DNA of 47,203 bases. It comes from Bacteroides sp. GTDB taxonomy: Bacteria; Bacteroidota; Bacteroidia; Bacteroidales; SM23-62. The stretch covers positions 1 through 47,203 of the forward strand of contig DRHS01000011.1 in NCBI GenBank assembly GCA_011053095.1. The letters run 5' to 3'. A program made the translations under genes and the position numbers. Positions 36,238-45,777 of the stretch are shown here, piece after piece. Position 1 is the first letter of the stretch, and every line of letters starts with the position of its first letter. Below the pieces are notes generated by a model. It was not told the origin of the DNA. It made no database searches and was given only the letters and a program-made list of their open reading frames with translations.

Positions 36238-36325
36238 TCTACCTGTCCTGAAAAGCTGAAAAATCTGGTGATTCGTGCTAAGCCTGCTCGCAAATAACCA
36301 TCAGGCTGATAACTTGAATATTGAC

Positions 36326-36766
36326 TTACACTTTTGATCTGGCTTTTCTTCTGCCTATTTCCTCAACGACTTCGACTTGAACACAGATTTTATCAACAGG
36401 GTTAAAATAGGTTTCCAGAGATTTAGCCAGCACGATGGCTACAGGAATTCCAACTATGGAAAAAAACAATCCAACAATTTGACAAAGAGTTACAATGGCC
36501 AGGATTAAACCAAACGGGAAATAAATAATCCGGACAAATATTCCAAAAGTCCTCCACAGTAGATTTTGCTTAATGTTCAAATCACTTTTACTGACCATAG
36601 ACATTGAAAATGGGGTCAGTAGAAATCTGGAAAGTTGAATAAGACCAAGTCCAATCGGAGATCCGACTACAGTCAAGACAAGTATTCCACCGATAATGAA
36701 TGTGAAGAATGCAGACATAAAACCCAGAAATGGAATATGCCAGATGATGTTGCCTAATGTTCTCAT
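36326..36766 (-). CDS. YccF-domain inner membrane protein
   Basis: This is a 146-residue protein with two repeated halves of the YccF (DUF307) kind: MRTLGNIIWHIPFLGF, VVGSPIGLGLIQLSRF, then FGLILAIVTLCQIVGLFF and VGIPVAIVLAKSLETYFNP. The repeated G-x-P-h-G/h-x pattern after a membrane segment is typical. The C-terminal 25 residues are charged and probably cytosolic. The function of the family is unknown. It is divergent from the GH2 gene on the plus strand. Confidence 0.75.
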   Translation of the reverse strand: MRTLGNIIWHIPFLGFMSAFFTFIIGGILVLTVVGSPIGLGLIQLSRFLLTPFSMSMVSKSDLNIKQNLLWRTFGIFVRIIYFPFGLILAIVTLCQIVGLFFSIVGIPVAIVLAKSLETYFNPVDKICVQVEVVEEIGRRKARSKV

Positions 36767-36803
36767 ACTTGAATTGCAGAGTCGTTTTGGTGAAGATAGT
36801 GAA

Positions 36804-36833
36804 ATTGCAGAATCCTTAGAATGTTTAACTTTA
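36804..36833 (+). promoter_or_regulatory. Candidate promoter for the second GH2 gene
   Basis: ATTG at 36804-36807 is followed after 18 nt by TAACTTTA (36826-36833), one mismatch from TAnnTTTG. The predicted start near 36840 lies downstream of the ATG at 36835, which supports the ATG at 36871 as the real start codon. Confidence 0.35.
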
Positions 36834-36870
36834 TATGATTATCTGTCAAATACAAACTTATTCTAGCCCC

Positions 36871-39669
36871 ATGAACCTGCAAAAACTATTTTTCATCGTC
36901 CTGATAATTCTTTTTTCAACCAGTATCTATTCGCAAAAAACTCAAATTGTTTACCTCTCTGGGACAGACGCGGCCAACACGGTGGATTGGGATTTTTTCT
37001 GCACCGACGGGCAAAATAGTGGAGTCTGGACTAAAATACCGGTGCCCTCCAATTGGGAGTTGCAGGGTTTTGGAACCTATAATTATGGCCGGGATTGGAA
37101 CAAAAAAGACATCAAACTTGGAAAGGAACATGGTTTATATAAATACGGATTCATGGTGTCTGACGACTGGAAAGGCAAAACTGTAAATATTGTATTCGAC
37201 GGTTCGATGACCGACACCAAAGTAAAGATTAATGGCAAATCAGCCGGAGAAATGCACCAGGGTGCTTTTTATCGTTTTAAATATGATATTTCAAAATTAT
37301 TGAAATACGGACAAACAAATATTTTGGAAGTGGATGTGGATAAACATTCATCAAACGAATCAGTTGTACGTGCCGAACGCCAGGCAGATTTCTGGATTTT
37401 CGGAGGCATTTTCAGGCCTGTATTTTTGGAAGCACTTCCAGAGATCCACATGAGCCGTACTGCCATTGATGCAAGAGCTGATGGTTCTTTCAACTCATTA
37501 ATTGTGCTGAATAAATCAAAAGCCAATTATTCTGTTTTAATTGATCTGATTGATTTGGAAGGGAATAAAATTGGGGATCCCATTCAGGCTAAGATTGATA
37601 AGGGAACTACTGAAAGCTTTGTTTCAGGAAAATTTAATAGTGTAAAATCCTGGAATCCCGAGTGGCCGACTCTGTACAACATGAAAATTACAGTTAAAAA
37701 AGGGAACAATGTTCTGCATGAGGTAACCCATCGGATTGGTTTCAGAACCGTTGAATTACGTGCTCACGATGGTTTTTATATAAATGGCGAAAAGGTTGTA
37801 TTCAAAGGTGTTAATCGACATTCTTTCTGGCCCGAAACCGGTCGCTGTCTGAGTGAAGAAAACCACTTAACTGATATTCGTTTAATGAAGGAGATGAACA
37901 TGAACACGGTTCGTTGTTCGCATTATGTACCCGATAAACGTTTTCTTGAATTATGCGACTCTCTGGGTCTTTTTGTTTTAGACGAAGTAACCGGCTGGCA
38001 ACAGGGATATGACACTATTGTTGGTCCAAAATTAATTAAAGAGACTGTTTTGAAAGATGAAAATCATGCATGTGCGGTAATATGGGATCATGGAAATGAA
38101 GGGGGCTGGGATTTTGCCAATGAAAAAGAATTTTATCGCTGGGACATCCAGAAAAGACCGGTAATCTACCCATGGTTACTTCGGAATGGTGTGGAAACAC
38201 ATCACTATCCTGTATATAATTATGGTATTGGGCGAAATGTATTCGGCAACGACCCTTTTATGGCGACAGAGTTGCTGCATGGTTTATATGATGGGGGACA
38301 TGGCGCCGGACTTGAAGATTTCTGGAGAAGTTATGAATCATCTCCACTCCTGGCAGGCGGATTTCTATGGGTCTTTGCCGATGAGGCCGTTTTACGTACA
38401 GATATGGAGGGAACCGTATTTGATGCTGATGGGAATAATGCTCCCGATGGAATTCTTGGACCACACAGAGAAAAGGAGGGGAGTTTCTATACTGTTAAAG
38501 AAATCTGGTCACCGGTACAAATAGAACCGGTAACCATAAATAAACAATGGAATGGCAAATTGCACCTGAAAAATAAATTCATTTATACCAATTTAAAGGA
38601 ATGTACTTTCAGCTGGAAAGCCTTTAGAACAGAAATTGGCTCTACTACACAGATCGTATCGGGCTCTGGTGATGTTACAAGCCCCGAAGCACAACCGGGA
38701 GAAACATCAATGATTAATATTGACTTTGGCGAAGCTCTTTTAAATGCTGATATTTTTCTGTTTACAGCTGTCGATCACCATGGGAAAGAGATCTATACAT
38801 GGAGTTGGCCGGTAATTCAACCTGAAGAAAAGGCAGTTGAATTAATGTCAGTAAATTCCGAAAATTCAGATATTGAGGTGAGTGAAAATGGAAGCCTTAT
38901 AACTGCAACAGTGAATAATCTGAAATTCTTATTTAACAAGGAAAATGGAGAAATTGAGTCAATAATAAATAATAATGTAAATATCTCATTTTCCGGTGGT
39001 CCTGTTCCTGTGGGAGTTGAATCGGAAGTTACCGGAACAAAGTGGGAGAGGGATGAGAATGGCAATTTTGTATTTGAAATTACCTATTCTAATTATCCGG
39101 ACAAAGCAGTTTGGAAAGTGACCAAAGATGGATTGCTCAGTCTTGAAGCCGGGGCTCTTAGAAGAAGATTACGAGAGATCGATTATGTTGGTATTTCATT
39201 TAATTATCCTGAAGAAAACTGTAAATCAGTAAGCTGGATGGGACGTGGACCATACCGTGTGTGGAAAAACAGGACCAAAGGAAGCAATTTTGGAGTTTGG
39301 GAAAAAGAGTATAACAATACAATTACCGGCGTAAGTTTTAATGAACTAATATATCCGGAGTTTAAAGGATATCACGGTAATTTGTACTGGGCTAAACTTG
39401 AAACTACCGAATCACCATTCACCATTATCTCAGCAACTCCAAATTTATACTTTCAACTGTTTACACCTGAAAAACCTGAAGATCTCCGCAGAGGTGATAT
39501 AGCACCTTCTTTTCCTGAGGGCGACATATCTTTCTTATATGACATACCTGGTATTGGAACAAAATTTAAAAAAGCAGAGCAATTAGGACCTCAAAGTCAA
39601 AAAGGTATTTATGGAGGTCATAGAGGGGATGATGGATATCCTATAAAACTGTGGTTTGATTTCAGGTAA
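36871..39669 (+). CDS. Secreted GH2 family glycosidase (beta-galactosidase/beta-glucuronidase type)
   Basis: The ATG at 36871 (932 residues) is chosen because it directly begins a signal peptide (MNLQKLFFIVLIILFSTSIYS) and lies downstream of the candidate promoter; an ATG at 36835 is in frame. The usual GH2 domains are present, with the barrel beginning GVNRHSFWPETGR. The acid/base is E410 in DHGNEGG and the nucleophile E467 in MATELLHG. The HGNEGG and TELLHG contexts differ from the LacZ-like GH2 at 13280-16258, so it belongs to another subfamily and probably cleaves another linkage. It is followed by the BNR lipoprotein gene 68 nt later on the same strand. Confidence 0.9.
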   Translation: MNLQKLFFIVLIILFSTSIYSQKTQIVYLSGTDAANTVDWDFFCTDGQNSGVWTKIPVPSNWELQGFGTYNYGRDWNKKDIKLGKEHGLYKYGFMVSDDWKGKTVNIVFDGSMTDTKVKINGKSAGEMHQGAFYRFKYDISKLLKYGQTNILEVDVDKHSSNESVVRAERQADFWIFGGIFRPVFLEALPEIHMSRTAIDARADGSFNSLIVLNKSKANYSVLIDLIDLEGNKIGDPIQAKIDKGTTESFVSGKFNSVKSWNPEWPTLYNMKITVKKGNNVLHEVTHRIGFRTVELRAHDGFYINGEKVVFKGVNRHSFWPETGRCLSEENHLTDIRLMKEMNMNTVRCSHYVPDKRFLELCDSLGLFVLDEVTGWQQGYDTIVGPKLIKETVLKDENHACAVIWDHGNEGGWDFANEKEFYRWDIQKRPVIYPWLLRNGVETHHYPVYNYGIGRNVFGNDPFMATELLHGLYDGGHGAGLEDFWRSYESSPLLAGGFLWVFADEAVLRTDMEGTVFDADGNNAPDGILGPHREKEGSFYTVKEIWSPVQIEPVTINKQWNGKLHLKNKFIYTNLKECTFSWKAFRTEIGSTTQIVSGSGDVTSPEAQPGETSMINIDFGEALLNADIFLFTAVDHHGKEIYTWSWPVIQPEEKAVELMSVNSENSDIEVSENGSLITATVNNLKFLFNKENGEIESIINNNVNISFSGGPVPVGVESEVTGTKWERDENGNFVFEITYSNYPDKAVWKVTKDGLLSLEAGALRRRLREIDYVGISFNYPEENCKSVSWMGRGPYRVWKNRTKGSNFGVWEKEYNNTITGVSFNELIYPEFKGYHGNLYWAKLETTESPFTIISATPNLYFQLFTPEKPEDLRRGDIAPSFPEGDISFLYDIPGIGTKFKKAEQLGPQSQKGIYGGHRGDDGYPIKLWFDFR

Positions 39670-39737
39670 TCAATCAGTATTGAATCGAGAGACATCTGTT
39701 ACATACATATCAATTAAACTATTTCTTATTATTCAAA

Positions 39738-41981
39738 ATGAAAAACAAAGTGATGAAACTTAAGCTGATTATTACATTATTCTCAACGGCCGTCTTGCTC
39801 ACCACCTGTGGAGGGCCACTTTCGCAACGGACCGGGAACGGCAAAACCGGTTTTCGCGTTCGTTCCGACTTTGCTGCACCATTAAACTCTGAACAAGGGT
39901 GGGCTGGTGCAATGAATGAGAACGTTACTGTTTATGCAGACCAACCTTTCCGCATTCGATTTGAATTGGAGGGTCCTCAGGGACCAGCCAGTGCTCAGCA
40001 TTTCCGGCTTCAGTACCGACGAAATAGCGGTACCTGGACCAATGTCGAGGCACACGACTTTCCCCACCCGGAACGCGAAATTAGTGTTAATTTTAAACGA
40101 TTGGAGGATGGCACCCTACCTGATGGCTGGACTATTGTAGAGACAGAAAACGATCAGAACGTTCTTCAAGCAGAATCTGGCCAAGAGCCTCTAACAGGGA
40201 TTTTTACTCCACCGTGGGAAGTTACAGAAATGGCATCTGAATTCCGATTGGCTCCTGACAACCACGATGGGATCGCTTTCATTTTGGGCTATTCCGACAT
40301 CAATAATTACTATCGCGTACAGCTCGATCCCAATTCTGGTACAATAAGGGTGAGCCAAGTAATCAATGGGATAGAAACAAACCTCGCGGAAAAACAGACC
40401 GCGATTCCTTTTAACCAATGGCTCGAAATCGAAATTCAAACCGAAAACCGCATAATCGAAATAAATTTTCAGGATGATATGCTGGAAATGGATGTCGAGC
40501 TTGATACTGATATCTCTGGCTCAAAGCTCGGATTTCAGGTCCAGTCAGGTAATAATATCGATTTTCAGCAATTCTCCTTCGCAGGAGAATCCAAAACCCC
40601 AAGAGTCAGCATAGTCTCCTGCCCGGGCTACGAACACGGCATATCAACCAACGATCTGCTGAATGGTTCGGATACACCATTCCAGGCTGGTACTGGCATA
40701 AGTCTCGCCGATCTTACACCAGTCTGGAGAAGTGCTAATGCTCATGGCGAATTCGAATGGCCGGTAGTCATTCGCCGATTTGCTGATGGGGCAGTGACCA
40801 ACAATATTGATGACACCTTCGAATTCAAGATGGTCGATGCTGACAGTAACCCACTGGGGAACGAAAATAATCCTGTACTCCGGCTCTCCATCCCGCACGG
40901 CCATGTCGGAGGAACATTTGTAGAAAACCCTGGTCGGATCGGCCCATGGCAGGCCTCCAACGGAGATCTTTACTTCATGATGGAGCCGGCAGAGACGGAA
41001 AATGTGTTCATAATGGTGAAGTCTGCGGACAATGGTCGCACCTGGCGTGAAATGGATAGAGCAAACCGTCCCAGCACAGATGACCTTGAATCGGTTGATT
41101 CACGTCTGGTTGGCAATACGATACACATTATTCATCAAGTGACCCGATCGGCACGTTATCATACTTTCCGTACGTCTGATCATCCAACCCATCCTGATAC
41201 CTGGGATATTCGGGACGAGCTGGCTGGATCCGTTAACGCAATCGCCCAGACTGCGTCGATGGTAGTACGATCAGATGGAAGCATAGTGGCTTTTTATCTT
41301 GGCCAGAAAAAAATACATTATAGTATACGTTCGTCCGAAGGCACATGGAGCCAGGTGAGAACAATTGATTCCGAACTTCAACCCAACCAGGCTGGCCCCC
41401 AGGCAGTGCTCGGTAAGGACGACATCATTCACCTCGCTTACTATGGAATCGACGGAACTATCTGGTATAGACGGTTTCTTCCCGATGAAACAATCACCCC
41501 AAGACAACTACTCGGCACAGGTGCCGGAAATTCTCGAGATGAATATGGAGCTGTGCTTCCTCTTATCTACAATTCACACAAGGACGAGGTCGTCATTATT
41601 TATCGGCTCGCAACCGGAAACCTTTGGGAACGACGGATTGTAAAAGATGTGCCACCTACGGATGCAGTCATGGTAAGCGATCAAAAAGTGGTCACAGACG
41701 CCGTCGATTCACAGCAAGCTGGTGCTGATGCTATACTCGATGGTGATACCGTGCATGTTCTTTTCATAGGGGAGTCGTCCAGAAGCATTTTCAGTATTCA
41801 TGATAAGGATGGATGGCAACCTGCCATGCCTCAGGTTGAAAACATACTGGGATCCTGGGTACGTGGTAACGTATACACCCGCGAAGATGGAGTGAGAGTA
41901 TACGGATACATCTATGATGCTGGCTCCGATGGCGGTGCAGGTATGAACCGATTCGGTGAGCTGGTTCTGAACGACAGGTGA
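39738..41981 (+). CDS. Lipoprotein with LamG-like and BNR propeller domains
   Basis: This is 747 residues with lipobox LLTTC (C24). A small beta domain is followed by a concanavalin/LamG-like domain at about 115-285 (FILGYSDINNYYRVQLDP), then a BNR_4-type propeller from about 370 (GHVGGTFVENPGRIG, SADNGRTWREMD, IHLAYYGIDGTIWYRR). Such proteins bind or cleave polysaccharide; several lyases share the propeller fold. Arginine codons here are largely CGN (CGC, CGA, CGT), whereas neighbouring genes use AGA and AGG more, which hints at a different origin. It probably sits with the upstream GH2 gene in one transcript. Confidence 0.75.
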   Translation: MKNKVMKLKLIITLFSTAVLLTTCGGPLSQRTGNGKTGFRVRSDFAAPLNSEQGWAGAMNENVTVYADQPFRIRFELEGPQGPASAQHFRLQYRRNSGTWTNVEAHDFPHPEREISVNFKRLEDGTLPDGWTIVETENDQNVLQAESGQEPLTGIFTPPWEVTEMASEFRLAPDNHDGIAFILGYSDINNYYRVQLDPNSGTIRVSQVINGIETNLAEKQTAIPFNQWLEIEIQTENRIIEINFQDDMLEMDVELDTDISGSKLGFQVQSGNNIDFQQFSFAGESKTPRVSIVSCPGYEHGISTNDLLNGSDTPFQAGTGISLADLTPVWRSANAHGEFEWPVVIRRFADGAVTNNIDDTFEFKMVDADSNPLGNENNPVLRLSIPHGHVGGTFVENPGRIGPWQASNGDLYFMMEPAETENVFIMVKSADNGRTWREMDRANRPSTDDLESVDSRLVGNTIHIIHQVTRSARYHTFRTSDHPTHPDTWDIRDELAGSVNAIAQTASMVVRSDGSIVAFYLGQKKIHYSIRSSEGTWSQVRTIDSELQPNQAGPQAVLGKDDIIHLAYYGIDGTIWYRRFLPDETITPRQLLGTGAGNSRDEYGAVLPLIYNSHKDEVVIIYRLATGNLWERRIVKDVPPTDAVMVSDQKVVTDAVDSQQAGADAILDGDTVHVLFIGESSRSIFSIHDKDGWQPAMPQVENILGSWVRGNVYTREDGVRVYGYIYDAGSDGGAGMNRFGELVLNDR

Positions 41982-41993
41982 AGCAAACTCCGG

Positions 41994-42013
41994 TGAACAG
42001 GAACAATTGTTCA
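41994..42013. repeat. Dyad symmetry between convergent genes
   Basis: TGAACA (41994-41999) pairs with TGTTCA (42008-42013), and the 12-bp palindrome GAACAATTGTTC (42001-42012) lies within the same stretch. It sits between two convergent genes (stops at 41981 and 42068). There is no T-run, so it is a weak candidate for a bidirectional transcription end. Confidence 0.25.
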
Positions 42014-42067
42014 GTCGGTCCGGTTCTTTATGGCATAAGCGTCAATAGATTTGTCCGTAGAAAGATT

Positions 42068-44197
42068 TTAGGGACCACTTTGTCCTATAATCATGTTCTT
42101 AACTATTTTATTGAAAGCAATCCTGTCATTATCAGAGTATAAAGCTATGAAATAGATCCCGTTGGATAAGTCTTTTACATTGATCAAAACTTCTCCTTTC
42201 TTGTTTGCAATTACGTGTTTTACTACTCTGCCAACAGCATCGTACAAAACAATATTCTGAATTGATATGGAGGATTTAACTGTCAGAAGATCAGTAAATG
42301 GATTTGGAAATACTATTATTTCATGCTGGTCTTCCGGGGAACTTAAACCGGCAGTGATGGATAATTCAACATGGAGGAGGTTGGACCAGGGGGAGGAGCC
42401 AATCTCATTCACTGCTTTTATACGATAATGATAATTGTCCTGGAGAATATTTGTATCTGAATAAGATTCAATATTTTCACCAAGATGAGCCAATTTTTCA
42501 AAACTGGTCCCCCCATCAGTCGACCTTTCCAGGACATATTGGTTTTCATCAAGTGAGATGTCAATCCATTCCAGGTTCACATACCCGGAATTATCCGTAA
42601 ACGAATAATCCGTTTCAGTCAATCTCCCGGGGGCATCAGGAACCAGACCATATGTAAGGCGCTCCAACAATTGGGCCTCATATAATGATTCGGGTGTTAT
42701 ATTTTCACCTGTTCCTTCAATATATCCAACAGGGTTAGGGAAGGGGCCTTTATTGTCAACGGTCGCATCGCAGCCAATGCCATAATTTTGTCCAATCGGT
42801 GGCTTTTGAATGACGATTTGATTATTTGGTGCTGATACATTCCATGCTACCTGATGTGTTCCTGTCCATCCATGCCCTGTACCATAATCTCCCCGGTTGT
42901 AAAGTCCCAATACCCTGGTTGTATTTTTCGAATTATGAGAATTTTTATCATAGAGCAGGGCTTGTCCCCATCTGCGGTGAGATTCTGAAGCTGTGTGATC
43001 GTCCACCGTACTGCAACTGGTAAATACTATACCTGAAACCGTGCTGGTCCCATTTGAAACAAATGCATGCCGTGATTCCGAAGCATGACAATTTTTAAAC
43101 AGGATATTATTACAGGCCGATCCCAGATTAAAGTTATACCTACGCGATCCCGTTATTTTACTTTTAGGCTCAAGGGCTGAACAATCCATTACTGTGCTGC
43201 GGGTGGCATCTTCAAAAAAGAAACCTGCATAACCGAAATATAAAACGCTAACATTTATAGCCCAGCAATCTTCCACCCGGACAAAATTAATTCCACTCCA
43301 GACATGGTCTTCATCTTCGGGCCCGCTTGTTTGGATTTCTATCCTGAGATTCTCGATGCCAGATTCTGTAACAAGCTTGCTTCTTGTAAAAATCCATGCA
43401 TAAGCCTGTGACAATGAGCGGTCAAGTTCGTGATAAATGGGAACATCGACCTGGATTTTATTTCCCTCAATTCTGGTAATAAACCTGTTAAAATACATAT
43501 CAATCTGGCCTGGCTTCCATAATACATCCCCGGCGGTACCACCATAATCTACTGCAGCCAGCCATTTAGATGTGCTTGGATGCCGTATGATAATATTATC
43601 ACCAATGGTATACTTCGATGCATCTGAAACTTCAAAGGTCCGGCTTCCGGCCGGGACATATTCGCTTGTGATATTAATCCGGGATCCGGGCACCTCATCA
43701 CTCCATTTTGTTTTTTTATTACCTCCGATGACAATTAGCTTTCGTTGATGGGGCGTATTACCTATTCCCTGTAAAATCGTGCCGGTTGAGTCTGCACTCT
43801 CACCGGATCCCCGCAGTACTACTCCACTGCTTCCCAAATAGATAATCCCATGAATAGGGTATAGACCGGGGTTTAATAATAGAGCTCCCCGATGTCCATT
43901 GGAGTCCAATTCCAGGGATGATACTGAGTCAATTGCGGCTTGAATATGAGCTGTATTATCGCCGGAGATCGGGCTTATCTCCAATACAACCGGCAGTTCC
44001 GGTAATTCAGCTTCTCCGTTTTTATATCCGGCATAGCTGAAGTCCGGGATACGGTTTCCGTCCTTATCCGAATGATAAACCAGTCTCAGGCTGTCATTGT
44101 AATGCAAAATAGATGACTGAAACTGACAGGATGCCTTAATTGAAAAAACAAGAGATAATCCAACCAATAGATACTTTAATTGATTCGTTTGTTTCAT
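42068..44197 (-). CDS. T9SS-secreted right-handed beta-helix protein with fibronectin III domain
   Basis: This is a 709-residue protein with an N-terminal signal peptide (LLVGLSLVFSIKASC, cleavage near 25). Residues about 80-500 form a pectate-lyase/GH28-like beta-helix: HIQAAIDSVSS, GALLLNPGLYPI, VVLRGSG, IENLRIEI, and several NxxFKNCHASES-type turns. A fibronectin type III domain follows at about 525-615, and a T9SS sorting domain ends the protein (VFPNPFTDLLTVKS, NGIYFIALYS). It is probably a cell-surface or released polysaccharide-active enzyme. The start codon is 1 nt from the stop of the IS-truncated gene upstream, so the two were co-transcribed before the insertion. Confidence 0.82.
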   Translation of the reverse strand: MKQTNQLKYLLVGLSLVFSIKASCQFQSSILHYNDSLRLVYHSDKDGNRIPDFSYAGYKNGEAELPELPVVLEISPISGDNTAHIQAAIDSVSSLELDSNGHRGALLLNPGLYPIHGIIYLGSSGVVLRGSGESADSTGTILQGIGNTPHQRKLIVIGGNKKTKWSDEVPGSRINITSEYVPAGSRTFEVSDASKYTIGDNIIIRHPSTSKWLAAVDYGGTAGDVLWKPGQIDMYFNRFITRIEGNKIQVDVPIYHELDRSLSQAYAWIFTRSKLVTESGIENLRIEIQTSGPEDEDHVWSGINFVRVEDCWAINVSVLYFGYAGFFFEDATRSTVMDCSALEPKSKITGSRRYNFNLGSACNNILFKNCHASESRHAFVSNGTSTVSGIVFTSCSTVDDHTASESHRRWGQALLYDKNSHNSKNTTRVLGLYNRGDYGTGHGWTGTHQVAWNVSAPNNQIVIQKPPIGQNYGIGCDATVDNKGPFPNPVGYIEGTGENITPESLYEAQLLERLTYGLVPDAPGRLTETDYSFTDNSGYVNLEWIDISLDENQYVLERSTDGGTSFEKLAHLGENIESYSDTNILQDNYHYRIKAVNEIGSSPWSNLLHVELSITAGLSSPEDQHEIIVFPNPFTDLLTVKSSISIQNIVLYDAVGRVVKHVIANKKGEVLINVKDLSNGIYFIALYSDNDRIAFNKIVKNMIIGQSGP

Positions 44198-44198
44198 A

Positions 44199-44876
44199 TT
44201 AGTTAAATTCTATTGTTTCACGTTCAACAACAATCATTGGATAATCGGCAATAACCATCTCATCAAATACACATCCTTGTTCATTATTTTTCACATTGAC
44301 TTCATACACTTCTCCGGTTAAAGGATCGAGCATAACGGGATCCGTGAAATTTATCCCTTCTAATCTGATAGTTACTTTTGCCAGTTCGGCCAGGTTCTCC
44401 TGCATGTTCCATGGTAACCACCAGGCAAGAAGGTCATTTCCGTTTTCAGTTGAGTAAGTGGCTACAAGGGGAACTGAAGGAAAAACATCTTCATATTCAC
44501 CAATTCCGTAAAAAACACCCTGATCTATAACTTTCACATTATATTTAACCGGATGAGCTCTATATTCCTGCGCCCATACTGCGCACAGATTCTGATAAGC
44601 ATAAAATGCAGGTTTGGGTTTGTAATCATTCCTGAACAGGATGCACTTTTCATTTACCCCTTCGTAATGTACACGACTACCATTTCTCTCCGAAAAACCA
44701 AAGATTGATTCCATACCCGTCATCTCAGATCTGTTTAGATCGGGGGTCATTGATCCATATTGTACTAAACCTTCGGTAGTTTGTAGTTTCGACTGAGTCT
44801 CCTTTGGGTGTTTTTTATTGCTTTGTGTAATAACCAATTTAAAATCAATTATTATGCAAAAGCAACAAACTATCAT
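44199..44876 (-). pseudogene. 3' fragment of a glycosidase-like gene truncated by the IS91-like element
   Basis: The frame of 225 codons encodes only the C-terminal part of a larger protein: FRNDYKPKPAFYAYQNL, GNDLLAWWLPWNMQ and VMLDPLTGEVYEV. This is the barrel end and C-terminal beta-sandwich of GH-A clan (GH5/GH39-like) enzymes. The first roughly 25-30 codons overlap the integrase promoter region of the insertion element and are not native. There is no signal peptide and no catalytic barrel. The natural part likely ends near 44800. The missing 5' part is not seen right of the element within this window. Confidence 0.7.
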
Positions 44877-45777
44877 GTCGCGTACAGTGGCAAAAGATTA
44901 TGTTCCCATCGTACAGCAAGCCTGTGACAAGGTTACCGGATTTTCCCAACTCTACAAAGAGATGGAACGCTCCATCAGCATTAATGGTAAAAGCCAGAGT
45001 GCTCTCATCAATTATTCCCGACAACTGGCCCATTTGGCACTGCATTACAACTGTATGCCCTTGGATCTGGACCCCGAGCAGGTGATGGACTATTTGCACC
45101 TTGTAAAAAGGCAAGGTACTGAATCGGCCTCCTTTTTCAACTTTACAGTACATGGAATGCGCTATGCCTGCAAAATGCGGGGCTTGGAATACACGCAGTT
45201 TTCCTTGCCCGGATTAAAAGGTCCCCGTAAGCTTCCCATCGTACTTAATGGATCGGAAGTAAAAGCGTTATTAGGAGCCTGCAAATTGCTTAAGCACCGA
45301 CTCATCATCGGGCTGTGCTATGGCTGTGGTCTGCGGTCCAGTGAAGTGCAGAATTTGCAACCATCACACGCAGACCTGGAACGGGGGATGTTACATGTCC
45401 ATCAGGGTAAAGGGTCCAAAGATCGATGCATCCCGCTGGGTATATTACTTTGCCGCGGTATAAGCCAATACCTATTGGAGGAAGTACCCGGCAAATACTT
45501 ATTTGGAAATAAAGCAGGTGATCCCATGACAAGAGCTGGCATCTTGTGGGTCGTAAAACAGGCGCTAAAAAAGGCAGGGATTACCAAAAATGCTCACACA
45601 CATACCCTACGTCACAGTTTCGCCACCCATTTGCTGGAACAAGGAGTTAATATTCTGGTCATCAAAGAACTGCTGGGTCATAAGCAAATAGAAACCACAA
45701 TGACTTATTTACATGTTGCCAAGCCAATGCCTTGCAATGTATTTAGTCCCCTTGATTCTTTATATAGGCTGGCCTGA
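44854..45777 (+). CDS. Tyrosine recombinase (phage-integrase family) of the IS91-like element
   Basis: ATG 44854 is preferred over an in-frame TTG at 44818 (307 residues). A SAM-like N-terminal core-binding domain (about 15-110) precedes the catalytic domain. The catalytic set is complete: R161 in CGLRSSEV, H250 and R253 in HTLRHSFATH, H276 in LLGHKQ, and nucleophile Y285 in TYLHV. Some IS91-like elements carry such a recombinase with the transposase. The stop overlaps the transposase start (TGATG), so translation is coupled. It may resolve or integrate the transposition intermediate. Confidence 0.92.
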   Translation: MQKQQTIMSRTVAKDYVPIVQQACDKVTGFSQLYKEMERSISINGKSQSALINYSRQLAHLALHYNCMPLDLDPEQVMDYLHLVKRQGTESASFFNFTVHGMRYACKMRGLEYTQFSLPGLKGPRKLPIVLNGSEVKALLGACKLLKHRLIIGLCYGCGLRSSEVQNLQPSHADLERGMLHVHQGKGSKDRCIPLGILLCRGISQYLLEEVPGKYLFGNKAGDPMTRAGILWVVKQALKKAGITKNAHTHTLRHSFATHLLEQGVNILVIKELLGHKQIETTMTYLHVAKPMPCNVFSPLDSLYRLA

